The notes: generated by a model not told the origin, from the letters alone. A stretch of 64,000 nucleotides of DNA from Cohaesibacter sp. (GCA_025210795.1 JAOAQZ010000010.1:1-64000); one strand, 5' to 3'. Counted from the stretch's first letter, positions 1-9,847 are shown. Program-made: numbers and translations.

Positions 1-910
<910 letters not shown>

Positions 911-981
911 TTAGGGGAAACGAACCACAGGGCTCGCGCCAATCATGTTGAGATGTCCCTTTTAGGATCTCTCAGCTTCGA

Positions 982-1269
982 TTAGCTCATGATGCCCATG
1001 ATGTCGGATTCTTTCATGATCAGCAGATCTTCGCCGTCAATTTTGACTTCGGTGCCAGACCATTTGCCGAACAGAACCAGATCGCCTGCTTTTACTTCCA
1101 GCGCGATGAGGTTGCCAGCGTCGTCGCGTGCGCCATTGCCTACAGCAACAACTTCACCTTCGGATGGCTTTTCTTTAGCGGTATCAGGAATGATGATACC
1201 ACCAGCGGTTTTCTCTTCGGATGCGACCCGGCGTACAACAACGCGGTCATGGAGAGGACGGAATTTCAT
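982..1269 (-). CDS. groES: Co-chaperonin GroES (Hsp10)
   Basis: A 95-residue protein starting [15 protein letters not shown] and ending with the motif ESDIMGIM, full length for GroES. It caps the GroEL ring during ATP-dependent folding in the cytoplasm. The frame stays open for 18 more codons upstream, but every GroES starts at MKFRPLHDR, so the ATG at 1269 is chosen. The mobile-loop region [15 protein letters not shown] is intact. It is the first gene of the groES-groEL operon, and the CIRCE operator about 90 bases upstream indicates HrcA-type heat-shock repression. Confidence 0.98.
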   Translation of the reverse strand: MKFRPLHDRVVVRRVASEEKTAGGIIIPDTAKEKPSEGEVVAVGNGARDDAGNLIALEVKAGDLVLFGKWSGTEVKIDGEDLLIMKESDIMGIMS

Positions 1270-1356
1270 CTCTGAAACGTTCCCTAATCTGTTATGCAGA
1301 CCACCCAAACCCATCAGCGGCATCGGGGCGGACCCTGCTTCCTCGAAACAAGTGCA

Positions 1357-1383
1357 TTAGCACTCATGCAATAGGAGTGCTAA
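1357..1383. promoter_or_regulatory. CIRCE operator (HrcA binding site) upstream of groES
   Basis: The sequence is TTAGCACTC, nine spacer bases, then GAGTGCTAA, which matches the CIRCE consensus perfectly in both arms. CIRCE is the operator of the HrcA repressor and typically controls groESL. Its position between the likely promoter and the groES start fits repression of this operon. The hrcA gene is not in the window. Confidence 0.96.
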
Positions 1384-1394
1384 TTGCGAACTTT

Positions 1395-1423
1395 CATTTA
1401 GGCAGAGCCAGACTGAGAGTCAA
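1395..1423 (-). promoter_or_regulatory. Candidate groESL promoter
   Basis: On the minus strand a CTTGACT element (TTGACT at 1418-1423) is followed after 17 bases by TAAATG (1395-1400). It lies immediately upstream of the CIRCE, as expected for a repressed heat-shock promoter. The spacing suits the housekeeping sigma factor and also resembles alphaproteobacterial RpoH promoters, which carry CTTGA in the -35 box. The assignment is by pattern only. Confidence 0.55.
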
Positions 1424-1429
1424 GAAAAA

Positions 1430-1787
1430 GAGGCGTTTTTTTTAGTTCAAGTCATTTTTATGGATCAAAGAGGTGGTGGGAAAGGCGAGGATTTTAATTG
1501 CTAAAATAAACATGTCGAAATATATAGACAATTGAATATAGTATAGATAGTGCGGTGTAAGCAAAATAATTCGTATTAATTTATAATTCTGTCATAAAGA
1601 AAAATGTTTATCAAATATGATGTCAATTATCTCATAGAGGTTAGAAAATATAATCAATAAGAGTTATATAATTACTTGATGATTCAAATTTTGTTAAGTC
1701 TAAATAATCAAGATATGGGCCAAATAAGTAGAATTCCGAAGGTGTGCCAAAGGTGGGCGCTTAGACGAAAATGGGATTTGGCCAATT
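1430..1787. other. AT-rich intergenic region between groES and the chemoreceptor
   Basis: About 360 bases, clearly richer in A and T than the flanking genes. No credible coding frame, RNA gene or strong hairpin was seen. It separates two divergent genes, so it should hold the promoter of the chemoreceptor gene at 1788. Confidence 0.6.
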
Positions 1788-3827
1788 ATGTATTTTTTAG
1801 CTTTTCAACGATTGACGGTACGACAGCGCATTGGGGCGCTTGTCATACTTACCCTTCTTGGGTTTACAGGCTTGCTTGGCCTTAACCATTATGAAACCAG
1901 CCTGATGGAGGAGGCCCGCGCCAAGGAGTTGCGGGCAAATGGCTTTGCTGCCCTGCTTGAAGATATGCAGATCTTAAGCTTGAAAGCTGCAAAGCTGTCT
2001 GAAGAATTTCTGCTTGAGCGTGATCTGGAAAAAGCCAAGGAGGTTACAGCCTTGTTTGCCAAGGCTCAGACATTGAAACCCTCGATGATAGAAGAGGGCC
2101 CCATCCGGCAGGCCTTTGAGCATAATAAACATCAATTGCAGGAAATTGCCGCGCGCTTTCAAGTCATAACGGCCCTGCGCACCGAAGTGGGATTGGGTGA
2201 GGAAGATGGTCTGCGCGGCAAGCTCAATGCCGCAGTAAGACGGGCGGGCGATAAGCTGGCCTTTTTTACAAAGAAATACAAGCTCCAAGCCAGCGCCGGT
2301 GCGGTTCAGGCGCAGATGCTGCAAATGCGCCATTTTGAGAAAGATTATATGCTGTTTGGCGATGCAGCGGTGAAAGATAAATATGAGGCATCCTACGCCG
2401 CCCTGGTCAAGGGGCTAAAGACTGCAGGCTTTAAAATTGTTGGCCGCATGGAAATGAAAGGATTTTTAAAAGTCTACCGGAAAGATTTCCACGATTGGGT
2501 CCAAGGTCATAAAGCGCTTGAGAGCGAAGTGCGGGCCTATCGTATCGCTATGGCCGATCTGGTCAGTAAGGTTGAGAGACAGGCCAAACAGGCGGTGATC
2601 CACGGGGCAGCCCAAATGCAAGAAGGCCTTGCAAGCCAGAGGAGAGCAGAAACGATGTTCTATTCTTTTGCCGCCATGATTGGTTTGCTCGCACTTGCAG
2701 CTTCCCTCCTTATTGCTCGCTCTATCACCATGCCCTTGTCCAAATTGGCTGAGGCTATGGATAGCCTGCGCAGAAAGGATCTGTCAGTCACTTTGCCAAT
2801 CATCCATTCAGATGACGAATTGGGGCGACTGGCAAAAGCGGCACATAACTTCCAGATTTCTCTGATTGAGGCAAACCGCCTGAAAGACCATGTAGAGCTT
2901 GACCAGAGGCAGGAACTGGCACGCCAGCAGGAGCTGGCAAATATGCTTGATCGGTTCAGACGGCAAACAAAAGAGAGCGTGGCCCGGGTTTTTGAGCAGG
3001 CGCGCAATGTCATCACCCGTGCGGAACGACTGAATGAAATCTCCAATCACGCAGAGCAGGCCGCGGGTGAGGCGCGTTTTTCAAGTCGCGATACCAACGA
3101 ACATATGCACGAAGTCTCAGGCAAGGCCAACGAATTGCAACAGGCCGCCAGTGATATTACAGCCCAAGCCAATAAGGCCAGCTCAGAGGTGGCCAGAGCA
3201 ACCAAGGCTGCGCAAGAGGCCGATCTGTCTATGGGTCAGTTGGGAAAATCTGCCATGCAGGTAGGCGATATTGTCGAGATGATCGGAAAAATCGCAGCCC
3301 AAACCAACTTGCTGGCGCTCAACGCTACCATCGAAGCAGCCAGAGCAGGGGAGGCCGGGCGCGGCTTTGCTGTTGTCGCAGAAGAAGTCAAAGCCCTCTC
3401 GGCGCAAACAGCTGAGGCAACCGAGACCATTGCCAGCCAAATTCAGGACGTACAACAAGCAGCAGGCAAGACGGCACAATCACTCAATTCAATCACAGAG
3501 CGGATTAAAGGTGTCAATAACAGCAATAGCGCCATTGCAGCAGCGGTCAACCAGCAAACCATGGCCACCACTCAAATCGCTCAGAATATTCACCAGGCAC
3601 TGGAAGGAAGCACCAGTGCCACGAGCAATGTAGAAGCCGTGGAGACCACCATCGCCCATTCACGTGATGAGGCAGAGGCTTTCCGTGATGTCTCACAACA
3701 GCTTGAAGCCGTGATTGAAGGAATGAATCACTCAGTGACAACCTTTATCACGCGCGTGGAAGAGGATCTGGCTGCCCGCAGGGCAGAGACACAGGGCAAG
3801 CAATATAGCGGCCACCAAAATGCCTAG
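1788..3827 (+). CDS. Methyl-accepting chemotaxis protein with HBM-like sensor domain
   Basis: A 679-residue chemoreceptor. A first membrane segment lies at about residues 15-33, a periplasmic helical sensor domain follows to about 285, a second membrane segment at about 290-310, then a HAMP domain (about 311-365) and a long coiled-coil signalling domain. The signalling tip reads [18 protein letters not shown] and [13 protein letters not shown], which is diagnostic. The sensor contains [13 protein letters not shown], resembling the conserved motif of helical bimodular (HBM) domains that bind small ligands such as organic acids. No CheR/CheB-docking pentapeptide is visible at the C-terminus. 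The gene stands alone, so it would feed a chemotaxis kinase encoded elsewhere. The ligand cannot be predicted. Confidence 0.95.
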   Translation: MYFLAFQRLTVRQRIGALVILTLLGFTGLLGLNHYETSLMEEARAKELRANGFAALLEDMQILSLKAAKLSEEFLLERDLEKAKEVTALFAKAQTLKPSMIEEGPIRQAFEHNKHQLQEIAARFQVITALRTEVGLGEEDGLRGKLNAAVRRAGDKLAFFTKKYKLQASAGAVQAQMLQMRHFEKDYMLFGDAAVKDKYEASYAALVKGLKTAGFKIVGRMEMKGFLKVYRKDFHDWVQGHKALESEVRAYRIAMADLVSKVERQAKQAVIHGAAQMQEGLASQRRAETMFYSFAAMIGLLALAASLLIARSITMPLSKLAEAMDSLRRKDLSVTLPIIHSDDELGRLAKAAHNFQISLIEANRLKDHVELDQRQELARQQELANMLDRFRRQTKESVARVFEQARNVITRAERLNEISNHAEQAAGEARFSSRDTNEHMHEVSGKANELQQAASDITAQANKASSEVARATKAAQEADLSMGQLGKSAMQVGDIVEMIGKIAAQTNLLALNATIEAARAGEAGRGFAVVAEEVKALSAQTAEATETIASQIQDVQQAAGKTAQSLNSITERIKGVNNSNSAIAAAVNQQTMATTQIAQNIHQALEGSTSATSNVEAVETTIAHSRDEAEAFRDVSQQLEAVIEGMNHSVTTFITRVEEDLAARRAETQGKQYSGHQNA

Positions 3828-3854
3828 CTCAGGAGCATAAAAGCCCATAAAGAC

Positions 3855-3898
3855 AAAAAGCCTGTCAGGATGAAGAAATCGCCATCCTGACAGGCTTT
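3855..3898. terminator. Bidirectional rho-independent terminator
   Basis: A perfect 16-base-pair stem, AAAGCCTGTCAGGATG at 3857-3872 paired with 3883-3898, and a 10-base loop. A-rich and T-rich flanks on both sides allow it to end both the chemoreceptor transcript and the convergent gene at 3946-4692. Confidence 0.88.
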
Positions 3899-3945
3899 GT
3901 AGCACTGAGAAGCGCAAGCGCCCCCACAAGTTTTAAAAAGCCCTG

Positions 3946-4692
3946 CTAATTGGGGCTGGCCAATTGGGTATTGTCGGTCGAGACAGAAATGGTTGCCGGC
4001 AGATCAAGCCCTTTGATTGCTTGGCGAGCCACGGCGTTAAGGCGCTCATTCACCGCAGCGGTTGCCTCGTCATCCCCGTCAATCAGATCTGGATCAATCT
4101 GCCTTTGCACATTGGCCAAAATGGCGGCATCAACCGGATTGCCCGCCTCTGCTGCCGCCTCTGCCACAGCAATGGCATGGGCGCGCAGCAAAGAGCTGTT
4201 CTGCACCTTGTTAAAGAAGTTCAAAGCGGCTTCTGCAAAGGCAGCATTGTCGCCAAATTTTGCCTGAAGACGTTTTTGTAGATCGGGGCTGGCATTCAGG
4301 TTCGCCGCCTTTGTGCCATCAATAATGGCTTTTTTGACGCGCTCGTTGCCAGTGCCTTCATAAATCTCAATAACGGGAATAAGGTTGCCTTCGTTATCGA
4401 CGAGAACCTTGGTGATCTGCAAAGTCAGCTCTGGCTCGTTGACAACATCTACCTGTGCGGCTGCCGCTGCAACTCGTGCGAGATTTGCTATGGCTTCTGC
4501 GCTTAGACTGTCAACAGCAGCACCAGCTGCAGCAGCACCGCCACCGCCTCCAGCGCCGCCACCAGAACCAGCACCGCCTCCTCCGCCGCCAGCACCACCG
4601 AATTGTGCCTGTGCGTTTGGTATTGCGGTGAAGCTAAAAACAAAGAAGCTGAGCAGAAATGCACCAACCAGAGGTTTGATGAAGCGGGTCAT
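3946..4692 (-). CDS. Exported protein of unknown function with Gly-rich N-terminal linker
   Basis: A 248-residue protein with a clear Sec signal peptide: Arg/Lys near the start, a hydrophobic core, and a likely cleavage after NAQA at about residue 30. A flexible stretch almost entirely of Gly and Ala (about residues 31-58) follows, then an Ala-rich helical region of about 190 residues ending near DLPATISVSTDNTQ. I recognise no family. Gly-rich linkers of this kind often tether a domain in the periplasm or at the cell surface. The gene stands alone, convergent with the chemoreceptor across a shared terminator. Confidence 0.85.
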   Translation of the reverse strand: MTRFIKPLVGAFLLSFFVFSFTAIPNAQAQFGGAGGGGGGAGSGGGAGGGGGAAAAGAAVDSLSAEAIANLARVAAAAAQVDVVNEPELTLQITKVLVDNEGNLIPVIEIYEGTGNERVKKAIIDGTKAANLNASPDLQKRLQAKFGDNAAFAEAALNFFNKVQNSSLLRAHAIAVAEAAAEAGNPVDAAILANVQRQIDPDLIDGDDEATAAVNERLNAVARQAIKGLDLPATISVSTDNTQLASPN

Positions 4693-4830
4693 GATAAATC
4701 CAACAGGTAATAAAACGGATAGAGATATTAACGGCCATTAACAAATGATAAGTCTGTTCCTGTCAAGCAGTTTGGGCGGAATTTGGGGTTTTAGGCAGTA
4801 TTTTCAGCGTCTGAAAGCTGAAACGCCTGT

Positions 4831-5409
4831 TCATTGTTCAGCAAGGGAAAGATTAAGCCCCTTTTCAACCTGCGCGAGCCGCTCCTCCAGCGAGCCGGAC
4901 AGCAGAATAAAGGAAAGAGCGTGCCGCTCCAGCTCCTCTTTAAAAGCCTGCCACATACAAGGGCGGTTGTGGGGGGCATCGCGCTGGCCATCCTCGACCC
5001 ATGGCCAATCAATGCCGCATAAGAGATAAAGCCGCGGGCTAAAGGGAGGACGGGTAAGGCGCGCTACATGCATCGCGGCCCATTTTTGCCAAGCGGCCCA
5101 GTCGGGGCTGTCGCTCTGGTCTGCATAATAATGGGCGTTATAGACCAGCGATGAGACAAGATCGGTGTCGCATATAAGCGGAGCGGCTCTGGCCGCAGCT
5201 TCTTGCGCCCCTTTTTCTTCCGCCTCCCATTGCTGGCGGGCAATGGGAATGGCATCACTGAGATCGAGCGAGCCTTTGGCTGCAAGATAGGCCCGCAAGG
5301 CTTCCCCTACCTGAACGGCCCCCAATTGCTCAGCCAAGGCAGCCGACAAAGTGGATTTGCCGGTGCTTTCCGGTCCGGTCAAAATAAGGCGGGGGAGGGA
5401 GGTCTGCAT
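4831..5409 (-). CDS. NadR/AAA_28-like ATP-binding protein (putative nucleoside kinase)
   Basis: A 192-residue protein starting MQTSLPRLILTGPESTGKST. The P-loop GPESTGKST lies close to the N-terminus. The layout (P-loop, a QQWEAEE segment, then CDTDLVSSLVY and a C-terminal LLSGSLEERLAQVE) resembles the AAA_28 / NadR ribosylnicotinamide-kinase domain, here without the adenylyltransferase half. In related proteins this domain phosphorylates nicotinamide riboside; the substrate here is not proven. The frame is open further upstream to a TTG at 5514, but the ATG at 5409 puts the P-loop where the family has it. It lies about 105 bases downstream of the GNAT-like gene in the same direction. Confidence 0.85.
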   Translation of the reverse strand: MQTSLPRLILTGPESTGKSTLSAALAEQLGAVQVGEALRAYLAAKGSLDLSDAIPIARQQWEAEEKGAQEAAARAAPLICDTDLVSSLVYNAHYYADQSDSPDWAAWQKWAAMHVARLTRPPFSPRLYLLCGIDWPWVEDGQRDAPHNRPCMWQAFKEELERHALSFILLSGSLEERLAQVEKGLNLSLAEQ

Positions 5410-5515
5410 ATCACTCTTGCACGAATTATCGGTCTTGCAGTTCAGTTTAAAACAAGGAAGGAATGGAAGACAAGAAATCTCGTGCCCGCAAAGAGGGATC
5501 CCCCCTTGGCTCAAC

Positions 5516-5998
5516 CTACATCAGCATACGATCATGCTCATGCACCATTTCGGCCGCAAGGCCTGTGCGGATCAGATCCTTTTGTATGAACGGGTGAGCC
5601 GCGCAGCTTTGTGCGCTTTGGCTAAATCCGCGGCCCTGATAACTGGGGAGCAGAGCAGAAGCTGAGGAAGGCAGAGGAGCGCGAATTCCGCTCATTTCCC
5701 GACTCTCGGCAATCACCTCCACTTCACCCAAAATATGATGGGTGAGGCTTTCTGCGGTATAAAGCTCTGAATTAATAGAGCGGGCGGCAGAGGCCTGCAC
5801 CAAAGCCAAGTCTTCAATAAAGAGATGCTTCTGATCTTCGCGCAGCAGAACAGCCCCCAAGAGGGTGTCGCTCTGGCTATGGATAAGAATGTAAAGATCG
5901 CGCTGGGCGATCCGTTCGGCAAGGCTTGAATGGGTTGAGAAAAGCTGCAAAAGAGCGGAGCAATGCTCTGCCTTGGCCAGACGAAAAGAAAGGGCCAT
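5516..5998 (-). CDS. Hypothetical protein, possibly a divergent GNAT acetyltransferase
   Basis: A 160-residue protein starting MALSFRLAKAEHCSALLQLF. The N-terminal half follows the first helices and strands of a GNAT fold: an R-x-A-x-x-x-D/H start, then LYILIHSQSDTLLGAVLLRED and the strand LFIEDLALV. The usual acetyl-CoA loop (Q/R-x-x-G-x-G/A) is not clear, so the family call is weak. The C-terminal part is unlike anything I recognise. It precedes the NadR-like ATPase gene in the same direction and may share its transcript. Confidence 0.65.
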   Translation of the reverse strand: MALSFRLAKAEHCSALLQLFSTHSSLAERIAQRDLYILIHSQSDTLLGAVLLREDQKHLFIEDLALVQASAARSINSELYTAESLTHHILGEVEVIAESREMSGIRAPLPSSASALLPSYQGRGFSQSAQSCAAHPFIQKDLIRTGLAAEMVHEHDRMLM

Positions 5999-6224
5999 TC
6001 CTATAAGTCCTTAAATCTCAGGGGCTTTGTCATGATCTTGCCCGTATGGCAAGAGAAGCATTCCCTGTTTGGTTTGTTGCTTTAAGCATATCAAACAGCC
6101 TTATGCCGCCATAAGCATGACAGGGTAATGACAAGGTTCGGGATTTATGGCTCTGTCTCGGCCTTGCTGCGCATAATCTTCTTTTTGTCCGGCTTCGTGC
6201 CTGAGGCTCAGTGCAGGCACCTTC

Positions 6225-7841
6225 CTATTTGGGCAAGGTGATGGTGGCAGCAAGGCCGCCCTCTTTGCGGTTGGACAGAAGAATGTCGCCGCCATGGCTG
6301 CGGATGATGGTGCGGGTGATGGAAAGCCCCAGTCCCACGCCGCCGGTCTCCATATTGCGCGAGCCTTCGACCCTGAAGAAGGGTGAGAAAACCTGCTCCA
6401 TTTGCTCGGGCGGAATGCCAGGGCCATTATCCAGCACGCTGATGATCAGCTGGGTGGGGGATTCTTCCAGTTGCAAATAGGCTGAGCCCGCATAGCGCAC
6501 TGCATTTTCGGTCAGATTGACAATGGCGCGTTTGAGGCTCATGGCACGGCAATTAAAGACAAGGCTGCCATTGCCGTCATAACTGACCTCTTTGCCCATA
6601 TCTTCAAAATCATCGGCAATGGATGAGAGGAGAGCAGAAATATCAACGGCCTTGGTTTCCTCGGCCGAGGCATCCTCGCGGGCAAAGGCCAGCACGGCCT
6701 CTGTCATGGCCTGCATTTCTTCCAAAGTGGCCAGAATTTTATCGCGCATTTCCTCATCATCAATAAATTCTGCCCGCAGGCGCAAGGTGGTGATGGGAGT
6801 GCGCAAGTCATGGCTGATGGCGGCCAGCATCCGCGTGCGGTCCTGTACAAAGCGCATCAGGCGCTCTTGCATATTGTTAAAGGCGGCAATGGTGCCCACA
6901 ATTTCCTTGGGGCCTTTTTCCTCAAGCGGTTCGGTGGTCTCGCCCCGGCCCAGATGAGTGGCGGCCCGCTCCAGCGCCCGCAACGGGGCCGTCAACTTGC
7001 GCAGGGTGAAGAAAACCACGGCAAACATCAGCCCGATCATAACCGCCATAGAGGTAAGAAAGGCAATGCCCCAGTTTTTGGGCGGTTTGGGCAGAACGGT
7101 TTTCACATGCAGCCACTGGCCGTTTTCAAGCGGCAGGGCAATGGCCATGTCCCAAGCCGAAATATTGGGGCGGCGACGGTCATGCCCGTCGCGGCGGAAA
7201 GGAGGCTTGTCCCACTCTTTCGACTTGTCCCTAAAGTCTCGCCGCCATTCGCGGCGCAAATGGTCCTTCTCCTCTCTGCTCAGTTCATCCCAATCATGAG
7301 GCTTATGTTTGAAGTCAAAATCGCGGTCTTTATACCGGCGCGATCTATCCTCAAATGGATCATTACGCTTGTCAGACGGTTTCCAGGATTTGAAAAACTT
7401 GTGGCTGGTGACGCGAACACGCACGCTGCCCTCTGGCAATCTGGCGCGATGTTGCAGCACCCGTGCCAAGGCAGCCCCTGGCGTGCCCTTGGGGGGAACA
7501 CGCAGATTGGTCTTGTTGCGCAGACTATAGCGAATGCCCGTGCCTTCTGCGGCATATAGAAGTTTTCGGTGAAGGGAAGGATCAGTCTCATTGAGCAATT
7601 GCACCACAGAGGCTGTCCGGTCCAGTACCTGCCCCCGCACTACTTTCTGTGCCACTTCCAAACGCTCTTTTGAGAAGAGGAAAATCGCCACCATCTGCGA
7701 GAGAATGACCGCAAAGAACAACGACAGCATCAATTGCCCCACCAAAGACCGGGGCCACAGGCGCACGCGCCGCCACCAGCTTGGCTTAGGGCCAGCTGAT
7801 TGGTCTTTACCGGTTTTGAAAGGGTTGGGGAATTTCATCAT
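6225..7841 (-). CDS. Sensor histidine kinase, EnvZ-like layout with a charged periplasmic insert
   Basis: A 538-residue inner-membrane kinase. Membrane segments lie at about 34-56 and 259-280, a HAMP domain at 281-333, the phosphoacceptor His344 in AISHDLRTPI, an N box NLTENA at 442-447, the G1 box DNGPGIPP at 471-478 and the G2 box GGVGLGLSI at 500-508. The periplasmic domain has an exceptional stretch at about residues 157-225 that is dominated by Asp, Glu, Arg, Lys and His. The response regulator gene ends 40 bases upstream, so the two form one operon. The signal is unknown. Two ATG codons lie in tandem at the start; either may be used. Confidence 0.95.
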   Translation of the reverse strand: MMKFPNPFKTGKDQSAGPKPSWWRRVRLWPRSLVGQLMLSLFFAVILSQMVAIFLFSKERLEVAQKVVRGQVLDRTASVVQLLNETDPSLHRKLLYAAEGTGIRYSLRNKTNLRVPPKGTPGAALARVLQHRARLPEGSVRVRVTSHKFFKSWKPSDKRNDPFEDRSRRYKDRDFDFKHKPHDWDELSREEKDHLRREWRRDFRDKSKEWDKPPFRRDGHDRRRPNISAWDMAIALPLENGQWLHVKTVLPKPPKNWGIAFLTSMAVMIGLMFAVVFFTLRKLTAPLRALERAATHLGRGETTEPLEEKGPKEIVGTIAAFNNMQERLMRFVQDRTRMLAAISHDLRTPITTLRLRAEFIDDEEMRDKILATLEEMQAMTEAVLAFAREDASAEETKAVDISALLSSIADDFEDMGKEVSYDGNGSLVFNCRAMSLKRAIVNLTENAVRYAGSAYLQLEESPTQLIISVLDNGPGIPPEQMEQVFSPFFRVEGSRNMETGGVGLGLSITRTIIRSHGGDILLSNRKEGGLAATITLPK

Positions 7842-7881
7842 TGAGTCCTATTAGATCCTTAAACGTTCTATGCTGATGCTA

Positions 7882-8640
7882 TCAGTGATCATCCTCTTCA
7901 TCCGGCACGGAGCTTGGAACCTTACCCGATACCTTGCCTGCAAAGACATACCCGCCCCCGCGTACGGTCTTGATAAATTTAGGGGCCTTGGGGTCTTCTT
8001 CAATTTTCTTGCGCAGGCGCGAGACCTGATTGTCGATAGAGCGGTCAAACAATTGCGCCGTGCGACCCGATGTGAGGTCAAGTAATTGGTCGCGCGACAG
8101 CACAATGGACGGGCGCTGCAAAAAGGTGATGAGCAGGCGAAAGTCAGCTGCGCTCATCGGTACGGTCACCCCGTCGGGGCTGACAAGCTCGCGGCGCGCT
8201 ACATTAAGGCTCCAGCCGTCAAAATCCAGCACCTCGCTTTCCTCAGCCACTTTCTGGGGCTGGGGAACAGACTGGCTGCGCCGAAGCACAGATTTGATCC
8301 GGGCGAGAAGCTCACGCGGATTAAACGGCTTGGTGACATAATCATCCGCCCCGATTTCCAGCCCCACAATGCGGTCAGTCTCCTCGCCCAGAGCGGTCAG
8401 CAGGATGACGGGAATATTCTCGGTCTCGCGAATATGGCGGCACAGGGTCAGACCATCTTCGCCGGGCATCATCACATCCAGCACAATCAGATCAATCGCC
8501 GCTGTCTTGAGAACATGGCGCATTTTTGTGCCGCCATCTGCCTCGCTTATTCGAAAGCCGTTGCGAGACAGATATTTTGAAAGCAGATCGCGGATCTCAT
8601 GATGATCATCAACAACGAGAATATGAGGAGACTGGTCCAT
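7882..8640 (-). CDS. OmpR-family response regulator
   Basis: A 252-residue regulator. The receiver domain has acidic pocket D11/D12, phosphoacceptor Asp55 in VLDVMMPG and Lys104 in VTKPF. A winged-helix DNA-binding domain follows (about 137-235), ending in the typical FIKTVRGGGYVF. It is the first gene of an operon with the histidine kinase that follows and is its cognate partner. It is divergent from the exported EF-hand protein at 9042, which is therefore a candidate target. A paired GTATC repeat lies in the shared upstream region. Confidence 0.96.
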   Translation of the reverse strand: MDQSPHILVVDDHHEIRDLLSKYLSRNGFRISEADGGTKMRHVLKTAAIDLIVLDVMMPGEDGLTLCRHIRETENIPVILLTALGEETDRIVGLEIGADDYVTKPFNPRELLARIKSVLRRSQSVPQPQKVAEESEVLDFDGWSLNVARRELVSPDGVTVPMSAADFRLLITFLQRPSIVLSRDQLLDLTSGRTAQLFDRSIDNQVSRLRKKIEEDPKAPKFIKTVRGGGYVFAGKVSGKVPSSVPDEEDDH

Positions 8641-8773
8641 GGTTTGATCCGTTTGTTAGTGTTTGCCCGTCTGTCTTTGTCTTTAAAGATAGGGGGGGGC
8701 TTGCGCGCATTTAAAGATGCAAGCGCTGTCTAACTCAAAGAATACTCCACTTTTCCCAATAAAAATCAGGAAA

Positions 8774-8790
8774 TTGTATCGAAACGTATC
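8774..8790. promoter_or_regulatory. Candidate response-regulator binding repeat
   Basis: In the region between the divergent regulator operon and the EF-hand gene, GTATC occurs at 8776-8780 and again at 8786-8790. Ten-base spacing of two half-sites is the usual pattern for OmpR-type dimers. Only one pair was noticed, so this is a weak prediction. Confidence 0.35.
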
Positions 8791-9041
8791 AAGTCTTGGG
8801 CTGGTTACACAGGGTGACACTATTGCCTGTTTTGGACAAATAGCTGCGACAAAGCTTTCTTAAGTTAGCTTCATCGACGGGATGCAAAACACAACAATCC
8901 TGCTGATAACCACAAGATGGCGAACATGGTCTGTCATCCTTGTAACCAAACGGGGCTTTGGCCCAACCAAATATCAAATCGGCCCCAAGGCCCCATATCC
9001 GGCCAATGAGGAATTGGTCAATTAAAGTAAGGAATAGTGAG

Positions 9042-9644
9042 ATGAAAACCTTTACCAAAATCGCAATCGCAGTCGCTCTTATTGGTGGTGTATCAGCAAC
9101 CGCACTGACAGCAAATCCCGCTATGGCTCGCGGCTATGGTAATGATTGTGGTCCAGAACAGTCCCAAGGCTGGGGCAAGCATAAAGGCCGGGATGGCTAT
9201 AAAGGTGGTTTCATGGGCAAAGGCGGACGCTATGGTGGCAAAGGCCCTGCCAAAATGCTCCAGCAGTTTGACACCAACAAGGATCAGGCTCTGACCAAGG
9301 AAGAAATCACTGCCGGTATCGACAAAAAGATCGCCGACAATGACAAAAATGGCGACAAGGCCATCACTTTGGAAGAGTTCAAAACCGAATGGCAGAATAT
9401 GACCAAAGATCGCATGGTCCGCGCCTTCCAGCGCATGGACCGCGACGGCTCCGGCACGGTCACAGCAGAAGAGTTGAAAGAGCCTGCTCTCAACATGTTT
9501 GAGCGCATGGATCGCAATGACGATGGCAAGATCGACAAATCAGACCGCAAAGAACGCGGTTGGTTCGGTAAGCGTGGTGCAAACGGCCAAGGTTGGTTTG
9601 GCAAAGGCCAGACACCTGCCCAGCCCGCTCAGCCATCCAGCTAA
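9042..9644 (+). CDS. Exported calcium-binding protein with four EF-hands
   Basis: A 200-residue protein with a signal peptide (core IAIAVALIGGVSATAL, cleavage near residue 29 after PAMA). A Gly/Lys-rich stretch follows, then four EF-hand loops: D77-E88, D101-E112, D133-E144 and D157-D168. Each has ligands at positions 1, 3, 5 and 12, and the last has Asp instead of Glu at position 12. The C-terminus is Gly/Trp/Phe and Pro-rich. It should bind Ca2+ in the periplasm or outside the cell. The start is set by the signal peptide and the upstream AAGGAA. It lies divergent to an OmpR-type two-component system. Confidence 0.92.
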   Translation: MKTFTKIAIAVALIGGVSATALTANPAMARGYGNDCGPEQSQGWGKHKGRDGYKGGFMGKGGRYGGKGPAKMLQQFDTNKDQALTKEEITAGIDKKIADNDKNGDKAITLEEFKTEWQNMTKDRMVRAFQRMDRDGSGTVTAEELKEPALNMFERMDRNDDGKIDKSDRKERGWFGKRGANGQGWFGKGQTPAQPAQPSS

Positions 9645-9780
9645 GACAAATGCGAATTTGATCACATAAGGATCAATCCACGAGGCAACCGTAAGAGACC
9701 GGGCTAGAATTGGAAAAACGCATTCACCGAGCCCTGGCCCAGTTTATTCCGGTCGCTCATCTTTCCCGATGAGCCGGACG

Positions 9781-9820
9781 GCCCCCGCTATTCTTTAGGT
9801 AGCGGGGGCTGTTTGTTTTT
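9781..9820 (+). terminator. Rho-independent terminator after the EF-hand gene
   Basis: A perfect 10-base-pair stem GCCCCCGCTA / TAGCGGGGGC (9781-9790 and 9800-9809) with a nine-base loop, followed by TGTTTGTTTTT. It lies 137 bases downstream of the stop codon, leaving a long structured 3' region (see findings). Confidence 0.88.
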
Positions 9821-9847
9821 TAGCTGCCCGAGGCAAGGATCAAGCGA

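Noticed and set aside
6810..7559. Long plus-strand open frame opposite the histidine kinase gene
   Set aside because: It mirrors the kinase on the other strand; its translation has no domain and an Arg/Gly/His-biased composition.
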